Shown here piece by piece: positions 23,256 through 34,640 of a stretch of 64,000 bases of DNA. Position 1 is the first letter of the stretch, and each line of letters opens with the position of its first letter. The notes below the pieces were generated by a model that did no database searches, was not told the origin of the DNA, and saw only the letters and a program-made list of their open reading frames with translations. Position numbers and translations under genes: made by a program. Location: contig CM071586.1 in assembly GCA_036426205.1 (NCBI GenBank), positions 12,853,224 to 12,917,223 of the forward strand. The letters are read 5' to 3'. This DNA comes from Ascaphus truei (lineage: Eukaryota; Chordata; Amphibia; Anura; Ascaphidae).

Positions 23256-23604
23256 TTGCCACGTTAAGAAGGACACGGGGTTCCCTTCTTCAAGGTCAAG
23301 CAGCAGCCAAAAAAAAACCATCAAAAGGGCCAGTATATATTTTTATACTCTTTAACACCACAAACACAATTTTTACATTTTTGAATACTTCAATATATTA
23401 CAGGCGTTGTATCATTTTCTAGCCACACATCCAAGGGAGCGCCCCAGTTCAAACATCCACTGACCAATCTCTGTCTGGACCTGTGTGTATTATTCTATCT
23501 TCTCTCTGTGATTCTCTGCATGTTCTTGTTTTACTGTCTCTTTATAAGTAATTACAGAATAAATTGGTCTATGTGAACGCTGAATGGGATTCTCTCTGTC
23601 TCAG

Positions 23605-23752
23605 GTACCCATAAGGTGTGAGGATGTTGCAGTCTATTTCTCTATGGAGGAGTGGGACTATATAGAAGGACACAAGGGACTTTACAAGGACGTAATGGTG
23701 GAGAATTACAAGTCCCCCAAATCTTTGGGAATCCCATTAAACAGGAGTACAG
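23605..23752 (+). CDS. Zinc-finger gene, KRAB-A-like exon
   Basis: Acceptor ctctctgtctcag and donor ACAG|gtagaa bound 148 nt that end in phase 1. The reading [20 protein letters not shown] followed by [18 protein letters not shown] is the amphibian KRAB-A-like box: DVAVYFS-x-EEW and LYKDVM-x-EN are hallmark positions. In mammals KRAB-A recruits TRIM28 for repression; in frogs this role is less certain. The exon matches the phases on both sides (VPIRC after phase 0; G|GC to the next exon). Confidence 0.85.
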
Positions 23753-24181
23753 GTAGAACTATGTTTTTAAAAAGTTCATATCTTCCTGCTAGATTCAGTA
23801 GAAGTGACATACAGACAAAGTCACGTGTAACAAAAATGGTAGAGATGAAAATAAAAAAGGGACGAGAATAAAAAAGAAACAATAGTGCAATTTGTTTCCA
23901 AAAGTTAATCAGTGTATTAACTAACATCCAATGGTTGCACTCACATTTGGGAAGATCTTTTAAGGATTTAGCATTTGAGGAGTCTATCATTTTAGCTCTC
24001 ACCTCGATCACTCTCCTGCACAAATCCTCTAGGTTCACTCGGGCTGCAGACACAACTTCCCTATGGTTTAGTTCGGATTCCATCCTCAAACATAGTCTCC
24101 GAGATGCTCCGTCAGTGTGTGGTTTCACATGCACACTCAGTCATTATTGGGGATCGTAAAAAAAACGTCAATGGGGGTTGG
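23753..24181 (-). mobile_element. Possible Penelope-like fragment, left part
   Basis: Removing the LTR insertion at 24187-29331 joins this stretch to the hammerhead-bearing tail at 29337-29470. The text cacctcgatcactctcctgc and others show no coding that I trust. Call based on continuity only. Confidence 0.3.
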
Positions 24182-25371
24182 GTAATTGTAGAGGGAGAAA
24201 GGGGGTGGCCCGGGATTAAAGGGGTTACACCCCATTTGGCCATCCCCTGACCTCACCCGGGAGTCAAAGGGTTAACTGGGCTACGACCCAGAACAGTGAT
24301 TTAACCCCTGTAATGACATGTACATGTGTATTCCCCTGTTCCATTGTAATGTCTGGTTTACTCAGTGTCTGCATCACACACACACTAGAATCCTTCCGGG
24401 AGCACAAGGGTTAATAGTCCTTTAATGATTATAGCTCTTTGTGAAGTTTTCCCGCCTTTTCAGGCACCATTTTGCAGGTCCCCATTGGCCGCCATTAGGG
24501 CTCCATGCATTTTAATGGAGAATCTTGTTGTTTTAGTCCTGTTTCCTGTAAAGACCAGCAGGTGGCGTCCGAGAGGGAGAGCGGCGGTTTCCAATTGAAA
24601 GTCAATGGGCTCATCGACTTCAATGGAGGTTCCTCGAGGTAACTTTCGAAGAACAAGTTGGCTGCCGTCCAGACCGCAAACCGGATACATTTTCAATAGG
24701 AGAGCTTTGATCACTTACAAGTCAAGGTCAACGTCAAGTGGCGTGGGAATAAACAGTTCTAGGGCCCCTAGGAATAAAATTCTTTTTGCCCCTAGTCCCT
24801 AGGGGTCCCCCCACTCGACCACAACCGGGTCCCCACATCCTGCACCCCCGATAAGGGTCGAACCCAGAAGAACGGGTCGCGCCATAGGCTTTGCCGGCGG
24901 TGGCAGAAACGGCTCAGAAAAATGATTAAGTGTGAAATGCTGTATTTTGGTACTCCATATCTCCGGTTCCGGAGGGCCCAGCGGATCGAGGTTTGAGGTG
25001 TCTGTAGTCACTGCTCCGGCATCACTGCAGAACCATCCTTGACCCGCCGGGACCAACCCGACGGGGTGTGGACCCCCTTGAAGGTTCGGGACTTTCCCCA
25101 TAGACTTCAATGGCGGAGAAACCCCATTGACCTCAATGGCGGCAATTCACCATTGAAAGTCTATGGCGGAGAAGCCCGTTGTTTTCAATGGGGATTTAGT
25201 GAAAAGCTGAGATTTCTTTGTTAGCGGAGATTTTTGTATTAAAATGAACAATGATTTAATGTGCATTTGTGTATCTCCGGCTCCATAGGTCATAGCAAGT
25301 CGCTTTTTGGATCATATGGTGTCCCAGTTCCGGCCATGAGAACTGGGAAGTTTGGTTCTGCTAGACCCAAT

Positions 25372-25418
25372 GGAACCGGATATTTTAATACGTTTATGTT
25401 TTATGTTTAATACTGTGT
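25372..25418 (+). repeat. 47-bp perfect direct repeat, left copy
   Basis: Begins ggaaccggatattttaatac and ends taatactgtgt. Identical to 28566-28612; only one such block is expected in the LTR. The pair marks the borders of the nested fragment. Confidence 0.95.
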
Positions 25419-27823
25419 CGCAATCTCGGCGATGCACACCGGCCAGTTAGTAACGCTGCAATAACGGGCTCGCGTTCTGGTGAACCCCCTGATTGTACCG
25501 CTAACGGAATAATTAGAGTGACTACCCGTAAACAGTTGCTGTCCGGGTACACTGGTGGCACTACTAGCTGTCGTATTACGGTCAATCCTCTCTCCTTTCA
25601 GGGTTCCTTCTTCTCTGTATAGGAGTACCTTATGCCATAGGCAGATGCGCTGTGCCCTCCCTGCCTGAGATTCGGACGCCACGTAAGTCTCACGCCGGCC
25701 AGGGTAGGATCTGCCATTATGCCTTCACTAAACTGGGCTCCTAAGTCTGGCCAACCCCAGTCATGTCATTTGTCAGGGGACAAGGTAGTAAGGGGAAACA
25801 TGTAAGTCAGCCTGTGGTTGCAACTGATCCTGGCTTACCTCCCGGGCTTCTGTGCCCTCCGCTAACGTTGGTACCAAAGGCTGGGGGATGGAGCGGCCGC
25901 CGCCGGATTGCCGCGGTCTGGCTCCGGGTAACCGACGCCACTGCAGCGGGATGGGGACACGGTCGTAGGTGCAGGTCATCCGGTCCGAGCGTGCCCAAAA
26001 GAATGTCGGATCCAAATCCGGGGTTGTAAAAACCCCCCTCCCGCACACCCTTGCCACCCCACAATCCAAAAAAGGCGGGCCACCTGCAGGAAACATGGCT
26101 CCCCGTCGGCCACAGTGATCTGCATCCCAGGGCCTGGGATTCAATTCCTTGGCCGGACCATATCAGGTCGGACCAGGGTTCATGTGGTGGGCTCCGAATC
26201 AGCAAGCCGACTGCTTGCCGGTCACCGACTGTGACAGGGTAAGATGTTTGCTCGGCCGTCCGTTTGCCCTCTGCTGAGGTCTGTGCTGAGATGTCCCTCC
26301 GCTACTGGCTGTAGGCACCGATGTGGAAACCGGGACTAGGGGTGACATGGGACGCTACGCTGGGAGTTTGTTTCAACCTGAACGGCTGGTTCTTTGGTGG
26401 AAAGCCACCCGCACGCGGGCTACCGGCTTCGCAGCTGGGGTGCGTTTGCCCTCGATTAGGGTCGTTGGAACGAAGGGGTTCTGGCCAATCTGGTCTATTG
26501 GGTGACCAGGCTGTTGCAATTGTAGCACGGCGCTCATGCCGGAGTTCTCCCGCCTTTGGTTGTCCCGCCTGACCGCAGGAGGATTTTGGGTCCACTGGGG
26601 GGTACTCACAGCTTCTTGGCCCGGTACACGTGCGTACGCTCGCACGCTTTGGCAGGTGCCTTGGTGGTCCATCTGGGAACGGTCTGACCACATAGTAATC
26701 TGCCATCTCGCGCTCGCCTCGGTATAGGTCTTGGGTTTTTATCATATACAAAAGCCCTCACTGACGTGCGGGCACTGCGCATGAGCTGCTCCTGAAAGAT
26801 GAGGTCCAAGGCGTTGGTATAGTCCTGGCCTTCAGAGCCCTCCACCCATAGTGTAAAGTAACACGTACAAAGCCATGCGGGTCACATAAGTGAACATAGG
26901 TCTCCTGAGGGGGCTCTCTCCAGCCGGAAACTTACCCGGTAAGCTTCAGGGGTAAAAACCGTTTGCTGAAATAGTTAAAAGTTCTTTCAGGGTGGTCATA
27001 GTCATCAGCATACTCCTCTGTAAGCGCCATCAAAGTCTGCTTAGCCAAGCTGAGAGAGTAGCGGGTCCAAGCGTGGCAACCCTATGCTCGGGAAGCACCT
27101 TTTACCGCCGGCAGCTGGTCTCGAATTCCTCAAAAACATGTCTATATCTGATCAGTGCCTTCCACGTACCTGGTGATGAGACTGTGCTGTCCAGGTGGGT
27201 TATCTTTGGGTGTTGGACCGGGGGGCAATAAGCGGGTCTGTTCACTGCCATTGAGATAAAACTTTAGCCGCTCCTCCGCTTGTCCCTCGTCTCCCCATGT
27301 TGTAATCAGTGCCAACATTTCAGGGGGTAAACGGACTGGGTGGCCGTTAGCCATCGGTGCCCCCTCTTGTCGCACTTGGCCGGGAGGTGACTTGTCCCTC
27401 CCCCGGGGTCTCCTGTCGCCGGCACTGGGTTTCAGTCACCTGATCCCGGGCGGCTTTGTACCAGGGCAAGCTGAGTCGTATCCTGAGACCCTGCAAGCTC
27501 GGCTTCATGTGCTGTGATTGCGGCAACCCATGTCCTCGACATCCTGGTCCACATATTCCAGTCCATATTCACGGCACTTGTCTTTGTACTGATTTCTAGT
27601 TTTCAGGTATAAAGGCACTCTCGCTTCACTCATGGTTCGTGGGTCCGCAGCAGGTGAGGTGGTGTGACAACTTGCGTTAATTGTTGCACTAACGTGTGTT
27701 CAATATCTTTAGACCCAGGAATCGCAATTACCATTGAGTCCCACTAGATCACAGTACCCCGCAGAATACTGTAATCCAGGTCCAGTTCAATCCCACCGCT
27801 GCCACCAGTTATTCTTATAAGCC
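25419..27823 (-). pseudogene. Gypsy-type gag-protease remnant (nested, inverted)
   Basis: Read on the minus strand from the primer site: a gag N-terminus (27600-27100, LPPEMLALITTWGDEGQAEE); a capsid-like part (26860-26600, YTNALDLIFQEQLMRSARTS and, in another frame, MADYYVVRPFPDG) recalling the SCAN/Gmr1-type Gypsy gag; a Pro/Arg-rich part with a CYNC start of a knuckle; and a protease-like end (26100-25950, DILLGT). Several frameshifts and stops break it. Nothing of RT or integrase follows; the fragment ends at the left 47-bp repeat. The Gypsy pol at 52785-53898 belongs to the same LTR family. Confidence 0.55.
27789..27807 (-). promoter_or_regulatory. Primer-binding site complementary to tRNA-Leu
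   Basis: On the minus strand tggtggcagcggtgggatt is complementary to the 3' end of eukaryotic tRNA-Leu including CCA. It lies 16 nt inside the LTR end at 27824, a larger gap than the usual 0-5 nt. It primes minus-strand DNA synthesis in LTR retrotransposons. Confidence 0.7.
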
Positions 27824-28565
27824 TGTCACGTGGTGTGAGATTATGGCAGGCTGTATAAGGTCACATAAATAATATAACAGATGATTATATATTTATCACG
27901 GGTACTGAACTGAAGCGAGGCTTAGATATTAATAAGTGAGTTTATTCCTTAGGATAGGTGAACACATGAATAGTACAGTAACAGACAAAAGAAGTACACT
28001 TACTGAAGGGTTGGGGAATGAGAAGATAGATGTAGCATTTCTCTTCAGCAATCAGGTAACATATCAGGTATATATCAGGTAACCATACCAGCAAACGAAG
28101 ATTAACAAAATGATGATTAACCAAGGAATATGGGGAACAGCAGTAGTTGATATACTTTGTCCCTCTATTCTTAACCTGAAGCCACTGTGATTGGTTTCCA
28201 TTATCTCCAGCCAATCTTGATCTGGACACTATGGTTGGGGAACACATTTTGGAACAGGCCCCCCATGGCTAGTGGCACATGCGCAGTATAGAACAATCTG
28301 GGGGGCTCATTTCTGTAACCCCCCATAGGCAAATGGAATGCCAGCCAGTCTACCCATCTGGCTTTTTAGCAAGAAGATAACCTTTGTGGGAAGGTGATAA
28401 CGGGACACTTGGAGACTGTATGGTTGAGCCTCCTCCGCCCTTAAAATCATCAGGGAGGGTGACAAAACTTTGAACACGTAAATCCTAGACATTAGGGCCT
28501 CTGGACCATTGCTATCCTGGTGGACAAAGGAATTCCTGTTCAAGTCTTTGTCCATACCTTGGAAA
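27824..28565 (-). mobile_element. Truncated inverted LTR within the nested fragment
   Basis: Starts TGTCACGTGGTGTGAG and is the near-perfect reverse complement of 28613-29331 (for example aagccagatgggtagactgg at about 28820 and its mirror at about 28340). The two arms of about 720-740 bp form a palindrome around the right 47-bp repeat. Its remaining 1.2 kb is absent. Confidence 0.8.
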
Positions 28566-29336
28566 GGAACCGGATATTTTAATACGTTTATGTTTTATGT
28601 TTAATACTGTGTGCCAAGGTATGGACAAAGACTTGGAGGAAATTCCTTTGTCCACCAGGATAGCAGATGGCCCAAGAGGCGCCCTAATGTCTAGGATTTA
28701 AGTGTTGTTCAAAGGGTTTTGTCACCCTCCCTGATGATTTAAGGGCGGAGGAGGCTCAAACCAGAGCAGTCTCCAAGTGTCCCAGTTATCACCTTCCCAC
28801 AAAGGTTATCTTGCTAAAAAGCCAGATGGGTAGACTGGCTGGCATTCCATTTGCCTATGGGGGGTTACAGAAATGAGATCCCAGAGTTCTACTGCGCATG
28901 TGCAAGCTAGCAGGGGGGCCTGTCCCAAAATGTGTTCCCCCATCAAAGATTGGCTGGAGATAATGGGAAACCAATCACAGGTGCTTCAGGTTAAGAATAG
29001 AGGGACAAAAGATATACAAACTGCTGTTCCCCATATTCCTTGGTTAATCATTTTTTTGTTAATCTTCGTTTGCTGGTATGGTTACCTGATACCTGAATGA
29101 TTACCATGATAGTGAAGAGAAATGCTACATCTATCTTCTCATTCCCCAACCCTTAAGTAAGTGTTACTTCGTGTCTGTTACTGTACTATTCATGTGTTCC
29201 CCTATCCTAAGGAATAAACTCACTTTATTATATCTAAGCCTCGCTTCAGTTCAGACCCAGTGATAAATATATATCATCTGTTATATATATTTATGTGACC
29301 TTATACAGCCTGCCATAATCTCACCGTGACAGTAAT

Positions 29337-29470
29337 GTCCTCTGTTTACTCGGCTATCTCCATCCTACGCGTTTCGCTGGGGTATTAGGCTTCATCAGGG
29401 AAGCCACAGGGTTGCATTACTACTACTAAATCTAGCCGGAAGCTATGAGCTCTTATGAACTTTTTTGGAC
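29337..29470 (-). mobile_element. Penelope-like tail fragment
   Basis: Contains the hammerhead-like motif below and sits immediately outside the LTR target duplication, so the LTR inserted into this tail. Confidence 0.45.
29363..29401 (-). ncRNA. Hammerhead-like ribozyme motif
   Basis: Minus strand: stem I TCC/GGA, CTGATGA, one extra A, short stem II (GC...GC), GAAA, CGCGTA. The conserved core is complete apart from the extra A. Confidence 0.5.
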
Positions 29471-29664
29471 TTATTTGCTTACTCCCCAGTGGAGGATGGA
29501 TATTGAGTTGCTACACCAGCTGATTTATTGCTTAAGAGCTATCAATTGTTGTTTTATTTAGTTGTGTTGTCTTAGAGTTTTTATAGATGTTTTACATACA
29601 TTCACCAGCATAGTATATTTATATCATATATACTTTTTTTTCAATATTAATGCACTTGTTAATA

Positions 29665-29942
29665 CAGATGTAGCCACGAGTATTAGAACACTTGTACCTG
29701 GGGAATTCTGGGGCAGTCTCACAGTAAAGTCCTCAACATTTCTGTGCGATTCTTGATGGGCCATAGGATTAAACACAGCGGGGGGGTCCCTGCAGTCCCA
29801 TTCAGTTTGAATGGCTGCAGGGGACCCCCGCATATGTTAACTCCTATGGGCCATTAAGAATCGCACAGAAATGTTGAGGCATTTACTGTGTGACTGCCAA
29901 GATTTCCAAGGCAAGAGGTTCTAATACTCGTGGCTGCATCTG
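29665..29942. mobile_element. Palindromic MITE, CAGATG ends
   Basis: A 278-bp near-palindrome: cagatgtagccacgagtatt mirrors aatactcgtggctgcatctg, and inner blocks (acatttctgtgcgattcttg and its complement) also pair. Its ends resemble those of the MITE at 14948-15281 (cagatgcagc...tattcgaac), suggesting one family. It lies in the intron before the exon at 30322. From 29943 to 30321 I see no other feature. Confidence 0.7.
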
Positions 29943-30321
29943 AATGTAATATTTAGTTGAATAGTTATATATAGAACTATGTTTTGTTTGTTATGGACAA
30001 GGTTGATGCCAATTACGTAAAAGATATGATCAGCAGAGACTCAAGTTTGCAGTCTGTCTCTGCTGTGTTAGCAGAACACCGTCCCAAGTGTATTAAAATG
30101 GCGATGTAACCCTTTTTGGTAAAAAAACCTCTCAATTAAAAGGTTTTTATATCTTAATTTATATGTGAATCCTATGTAGATAGGGTCAGTTAATTTTGAG
30201 ATGGGACAAGTCCATAAAAGATTCTTAAGAAAGAATATACATTTTTACAATATCTTTAAACTGCTATAATGTATGGGGTACATGTATACACATCTGTGTA
30301 ATCCTCTATTGGAACTAACAG

Positions 30322-30429
30322 GCCTCCACTTTGAAAATCTAGATATTGTATCAATTAAAGAGCAGGGAGAAGATGAGAGAGGAGAACAGGACATTCAACA
30401 GGGGCAAATCCACCCAGACACCCGTGCAG
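30322..30429 (+). CDS. Zinc-finger gene, acidic linker exon 1
   Basis: A 108-nt exon between aactaacag and GCAG|gtgagt. The reading includes LHFENLDIVSIKEQGEDERG and EQDIQQGQIHPDTRA. It starts with two bases completing the G of the KRAB-like exon and ends in phase 1. Acidic spacers with IK-x-E text between KRAB-like box and fingers are typical of frog zinc-finger proteins. No domain; probably disordered. Confidence 0.65.
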
Positions 30430-31110
30430 GTGAGTAACATACAGGATAATAATCTCCATGGAACATGGGTCAGAATTAATAAATAGTCTCCCCGAGATCT
30501 TAAATGTTTAGTTCATGTGAATATGTTTGACTGTTTAAAACCCATTAATATTGTTAGTATTTATATTCCAATGTTAATTTCTAGTAAGGCCATTTTAATA
30601 AAAAATGTTTTAGGGAAAAAAAGAGAAAATGTATTCAGTTTACCGTTATTTTCTTTTCCGGGTCTCCTCTCTCTGCAGTGGGTACTAAATGGGATAGTTC
30701 CTCCCTTTCAGCCGTAGTAGGACAGGAAAGTCTTCTGCAGGTCCTATTATATAAGTCCCTCACCTTACCTGTAGGACAGACTTCGGTTTCTCCCATGGAT
30801 GTAAAAATATATATAATATAGAGAGGATAGGAACATGAAGGAAGGCGGATACTTAATTTAAATGAAATGGGAAATTATTTTTGGAAGCAAATAGAAAACT
30901 GGTCTTAAAACCGCTTTATCCTGGTGAAACGTCAAAGCCTGGAGATCCCCCACTCTTCTCGCTGATGTGATTGTCATCCTGGTCAACAGAATTTGCTGCA
31001 ATTGTTGAAATTGGTGACCCACCAGGAATTGTAAGACCAATGAAAGATCCCATGTTAGTACTGTGCTTCTTATTTTGGGTCTTAACTGTTGGACTGCTTG
31101 TAGAAATCTT
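30430..31110. other. Intron sequence, nothing assigned
   Basis: AT-rich; reading frames are short and carry no motif that I recognise. Confidence 0.4.
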
Positions 31111-31119
31111 GTAATAAAC

Positions 31120-31940
31120 CTGTACAGTATGTATATCTTTATTTATATAGGGCCATCCATGCACATAGTGCTTCACAGCAGTAATACACAAGGCATAATA
31201 TAATACATAATAAAAATAAGCTCTTGAGACATAAAAGTAAGATTAGGAAAAGGAGTCCCTGCTCTGAAAAGCTTACAATCGAAGTGGTAAGTAGGGGGAA
31301 TTTACAGAGACAGTAAGAGGGTGTTCTGTTAAGTGCATCAGCAAGGGGTTGAGGTCAATGAATAAGAAGTATAGTATCAGCCATTGAGCAACCCATATGG
31401 TTTTTTAAAGAGGTTTGTTTTAAGATTGGTCTTAATGGTGGAGAGCTAGGGTGCCAGTCGGACATTGAGGGGAAAGGCATTCCAGAGGCGTGGGTCAGTG
31501 AGGGAGAGAGAGGTTTTATATGGGAGATGACTTTAGATGCAAAAGGGACAGACAGAAAACGTTCTTGAGCAGAACGCAAGAGTTGGGCATGTGCATAATG
31601 TGATATTAGTACTGAGATGTAAGGAGGGTCAGAGGAGTGAATTGCCTTAAAAGAGGGAAGGAACATTTTGTAAGTAATACAGGATTGAATAGGAAGCTTG
31701 GAGAGGGATTTTGGAAGGAGAGTCACTGAAACTAATTTAGGAAAGAGTAAAATGATTCTAGCAGCATTTAAGGTAGATTGTAGGGGAGACAGGTGAGAAC
31801 CGGGAAGGCTGGACAGTAGAAGGTTACAATAGATGAGATGTGAGAGGATAAGGGCCTGCATTCGAGTTTTAGCAGTCGAGCAACAGAGGAAAGGGTGTAC
31901 AGTATCTTGGCAAATGGAGGAAAAAAGCAAGAGTCGGGAA
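31120..31940 (-). pseudogene. CR1/L2-like LINE, 3' end
   Basis: A 191-codon minus-strand frame (31930-31355) reads LILSHLIYCNLLLSSLPGSH, then LQSTLNAARIIL and later SDPPYISVLISHY. These match the C-terminal region after reverse transcriptase in CR1/L2-type LINEs (usual form RLDYCNSLL-GLP...LQ-VQNAAARL). The 3' untranslated part ends near 31120 with tctttatttatatagggcca, a common LINE tail of this type. It is 5'-truncated, lacks the RT catalytic box, and abuts the tyrosine-recombinase end of the DIRS copy, which it probably interrupts. Confidence 0.75.
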
Positions 31941-32330
31941 GGTGTCTGATGCTAAATTCCTCTATAGTAGTGCAGATAATGCCGAAACCTGGCCCTTTAA
32001 GTAACGTAGACTGAAACCCTTGTCAAAACCACCTTGCAAAAATTCTATCAATGACTAAAAAGAGAGATCAGAAAAATCTTAATTTTTCTTCTGACACCAG
32101 TCTTGAAGTCAACGGTATATTAATGAAATTGAGATGTTCCTGGCTGGCATTAGTGTTGCAATTGCCTTATCTGAACATCCGTTCTTTTTCAGTATGTGCC
32201 ACCTAATCTCCATGTCCCCTGAAAGACTGGGAGATGCCATGTGGGATCTATTGCCATATTCACCAGATGGGCAAACCATGTTCTTCTTGTCTTATTCGAG
32301 TGATCATATGAAAACCTTGAGCAGAAGCAG
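31941..32330 (-). pseudogene. DIRS tyrosine recombinase, N-terminal remnant
   Basis: The minus-strand text DWCQKKN, SLIEFLQGGFDKGFSLRYLK and GQVSALSALL matches the core-binding domain of DIRS recombinases (usual form WC...FLQ-GLDKGLS-STLK-QVSALS). Stop codons are present, and the catalytic R-H-R-Y half is missing because the LINE begins here. Confidence 0.6.
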
Positions 32331-32750
32331 TCAACTTTTTTTGTTTTTGAGATAGACCTCATGGAGCCTTCTCTGGGGCTGACCCTGGGGATACATCAGC
32401 TGGTAAAATATCCCAACATCTAATTCCCATTTATCTGGACAGATTCTTGTTCGGCTCAAAAAGTGAGCTGCAGCATTTTCTTTTGCATCTGGTAATATGA
32501 ACCGCTGTGATGTTGTTCGTGTGGTCTTCCTAAGACATGATGTGAGTCTCCCGCTTCTGGTTCCTTCTTCTTTTGCAATGTATTTTACCATGGCAATATT
32601 GTCAGATTCTACTTGTATATTATTGTCTTTAATACAAGCGTGACATTTTTTGATCACGTTCTTCACTGCACGCATTTTTAGCATGTTTGCTGGAAGCTCT
32701 TTGTAGGACCTTGGCCAACTTCCTTGTGCCAACCATCTTCCCATCTGCAC
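32331..32750 (-). pseudogene. DIRS RNase H remnant
   Basis: A 139-codon frame contains NMLKMRAVKNVIKKC, QVESDNIAMVKYIAKEEGTR and, after further sequence, AHFLSRTR and KWELDVGIFYQL. This is the DIRS RNase H pattern: ELRA, SDN-x-T-V-YI-x2-GGT, DxLSR. Several catalytic acids are changed (LKMRA for LELRA; AAHFLSR for ADFLSR), so inactivation is likely. Confidence 0.75.
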
Positions 32751-33109
32751 TGCCTATCCAGAACTGATTGTTGGTTATTGTTATTCAATCACATTCCTGG
32801 AGAGATCGTGCATTTTTTAGATTTTGTGGGATTTCCCACCATCTTAGATCCAGTCCTGTTCTGGGATATATGTAAATATTTTGCTCTAGATATTTTGGAG
32901 CTGTGTTCCCTTGATCTAAGAATGTTTTCTGCAGTGGTTTCATATGGAATCTTGCCCATCACCCATGATATTCCAAGATTGTGATTACTGTGTGTGTGTT
33001 TGACAGTAACACCTTTTGTCTTGAGATGTTAACAATAATTCTTCCTGTTCATCCAGTCATTGATATATCTGGATAGCCCTCTTTCTCAACTTAACCACCA
33101 ATGGAACTA

Positions 33110-33508
33110 CTACCTTGGTAAAGGTGCTAATCCAAAAGGGATGGCAGTGTATATATAATGCTTTCCCCTTACTGGAATTATGAAGAATCTCTGATGGCTC
33201 TGTGTGATGGGTATGTTCAGATATGCATCCTTCAGGTCTATTGAAACCAACCAGTTCTTTGGCTTGACTTCGTGAATAATTGTGTTTAATGATACCATCT
33301 TGAATTTTCTTAGTTGGAGGAAAGTATTGAACCTCCTGAGATACAGTACTGCTCTGAATTCTCCATGTACTTTTCTGACCAGAAATATTCTGGAGTAGTC
33401 CTGTTCTTTTTTTGAGAACGAGGGACTTCCCTTATCACTCGATTCAGTGTTAGATTTATTAGGTTCGAATTCTTCGATTTCTATGCGCCAGGTACTGCTG
33501 GAAATCAA
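33110..33508 (-). pseudogene. DIRS reverse transcriptase, N-terminal half
   Basis: A 132-codon frame with YSRIFLVRKVHGEFRAVLYL, RRFNTFLQLRKFKMVSL, WLVSIDLKDAYLNIPI, SHQRFFIIP and IPFGLAPLPR. These are RT blocks 1-4 of DIRS elements. The frame ends just after IPFGLAPLPR; a YINDW trace follows in another frame where the catalytic Y-x-DD box should be, so the RT is dead. Confidence 0.8.
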
Positions 33509-33830
33509 AAATTATATTCCTCTTGTTTCTGAGTGAACTCCAGATGGTAACCTTATTGGATGACTTAAAGACGTGCGGATCTCAATTGATATTCTTCTAC
33601 TCTGGCTATCCCGTTCCTTGGAGGAGCAGAGATGTGAGGGTGAACAATTTTGGCATCTGTGGCCATATCGTAGCCTTTAAAGGAAGACATGGTGCCTTCT
33701 GTGGATCCTGTGCAGCAGTCGTGGAGCGCCTTATCCATTACTGGTTTTTCTACTGTGACAAAAGTAGCCTTTTGCTATGTACCTTTCATCCAGGGATCAC
33801 CACTTTCAGGTAGCGGAGACAGTCTTCTGA

Positions 33831-34640
33831 CACAGAGGTGAAAATAAAGCTTTGGCCTGTTTATTTTACCATTAAGATGTTACAGCAGATAACATGAATA
33901 AATCAAAACAAACAAAAGTCTTTGCTCCACTGAGCACAAAACACCGCTCTCTTAGTACAAGCTTCTCTGAAAACAAATTGGTCTGCTCACAGGCAGGCTT
34001 TAACAGCTGCTCCTCTTCATTAGCAGTTGCAGCTGTGTGAGACCAGTGAGAGCTAGAAGTCCTGGTCTGGATTCTACCTGGTAAATCTCCAGAACATGGA
34101 GTGGAGCACTGGCCCACCCTACTCTCCAAGTGCTCCACCCTAGGGGCCCAATAGGAGGCGCAATAATCCAAAATTACACACTGCATCTTCCTGGGGCTTA
34201 ATTTTGGCAGAAACTCTGCAATAATTGAGGGGCAACATATACACTTTCCACTACCATCCCATTATATCTGTCACAATACGTACATGCCTATATAGTATTT
34301 CTATTCTGCACATGCATATTTTACCTTCCATATACAAATTCTATTTTTACATACTACACTATGAGGGTCTTGCGCTTTCTTCTTTTTCTCTTTATCTAGC
34401 TGGCGTTATCTTGACCTCAGCCTTTCCAGTACAGGTGCCGACCCTCTACTTGTAAAGAGATGTTTATTATTATATATATATTTGCACTGTGGTGTTATTT
34501 GTCTAGGTCACATACACAGTATTTTACTCACTAATATATGTTAAACTTCAGCTGCTTATCTGTGGTTTCATATAGTTTTCACATTTTTGCAGTATAGGTC
34601 TAGTATGTCCATTTAATTATAATTAATGTTTACACATTTT
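33831..34640. other. Unclassified sequence between DIRS gag and RT
   Basis: Starts near tgacacagaggtgaaaataa, with an LTR-like feel, and ends in AT-rich sequence. No coding or terminal repeat that I can support. Confidence 0.35.

Larger units (their letters stand above)
24187..29331 (+). mobile_element. Gypsy-family solo LTR with a nested inverted fragment
   Basis: Starts TGTAGAGGGAGAAAGGGGG and ends CTCACCGTGACA, flanked by the 5-bp duplication GTAAT (24182-24186 and 29332-29336). The two outer parts (24187-25418 and 28613-29331) together give about 1.95 kb and match, in reverse, the LTR at 50710-52676 (1967 bp). A 3147-bp fragment (25419-28565) interrupts it between two perfect 47-bp direct repeats. 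LTR text is rich in caatggcgg and its complement. Confidence 0.85.

Noticed and set aside
23706..24134. 142-codon minus-strand frame opposite the KRAB-like exon
   Set aside because: Antisense shadow of the exon and adjoining repeat fragment, no recognisable motif.
27789..27807. Match to tRNA-Leu 3' end as a tRNA gene
   Set aside because: Only the acceptor end is present, beside an LTR border; it is a primer-binding site.
25372..28612. 47-bp repeat as a target-site duplication
   Set aside because: Far longer than the 4-6 bp made by LTR integrases. The true duplication of this insertion is GTAAT at 24182 and 29332.
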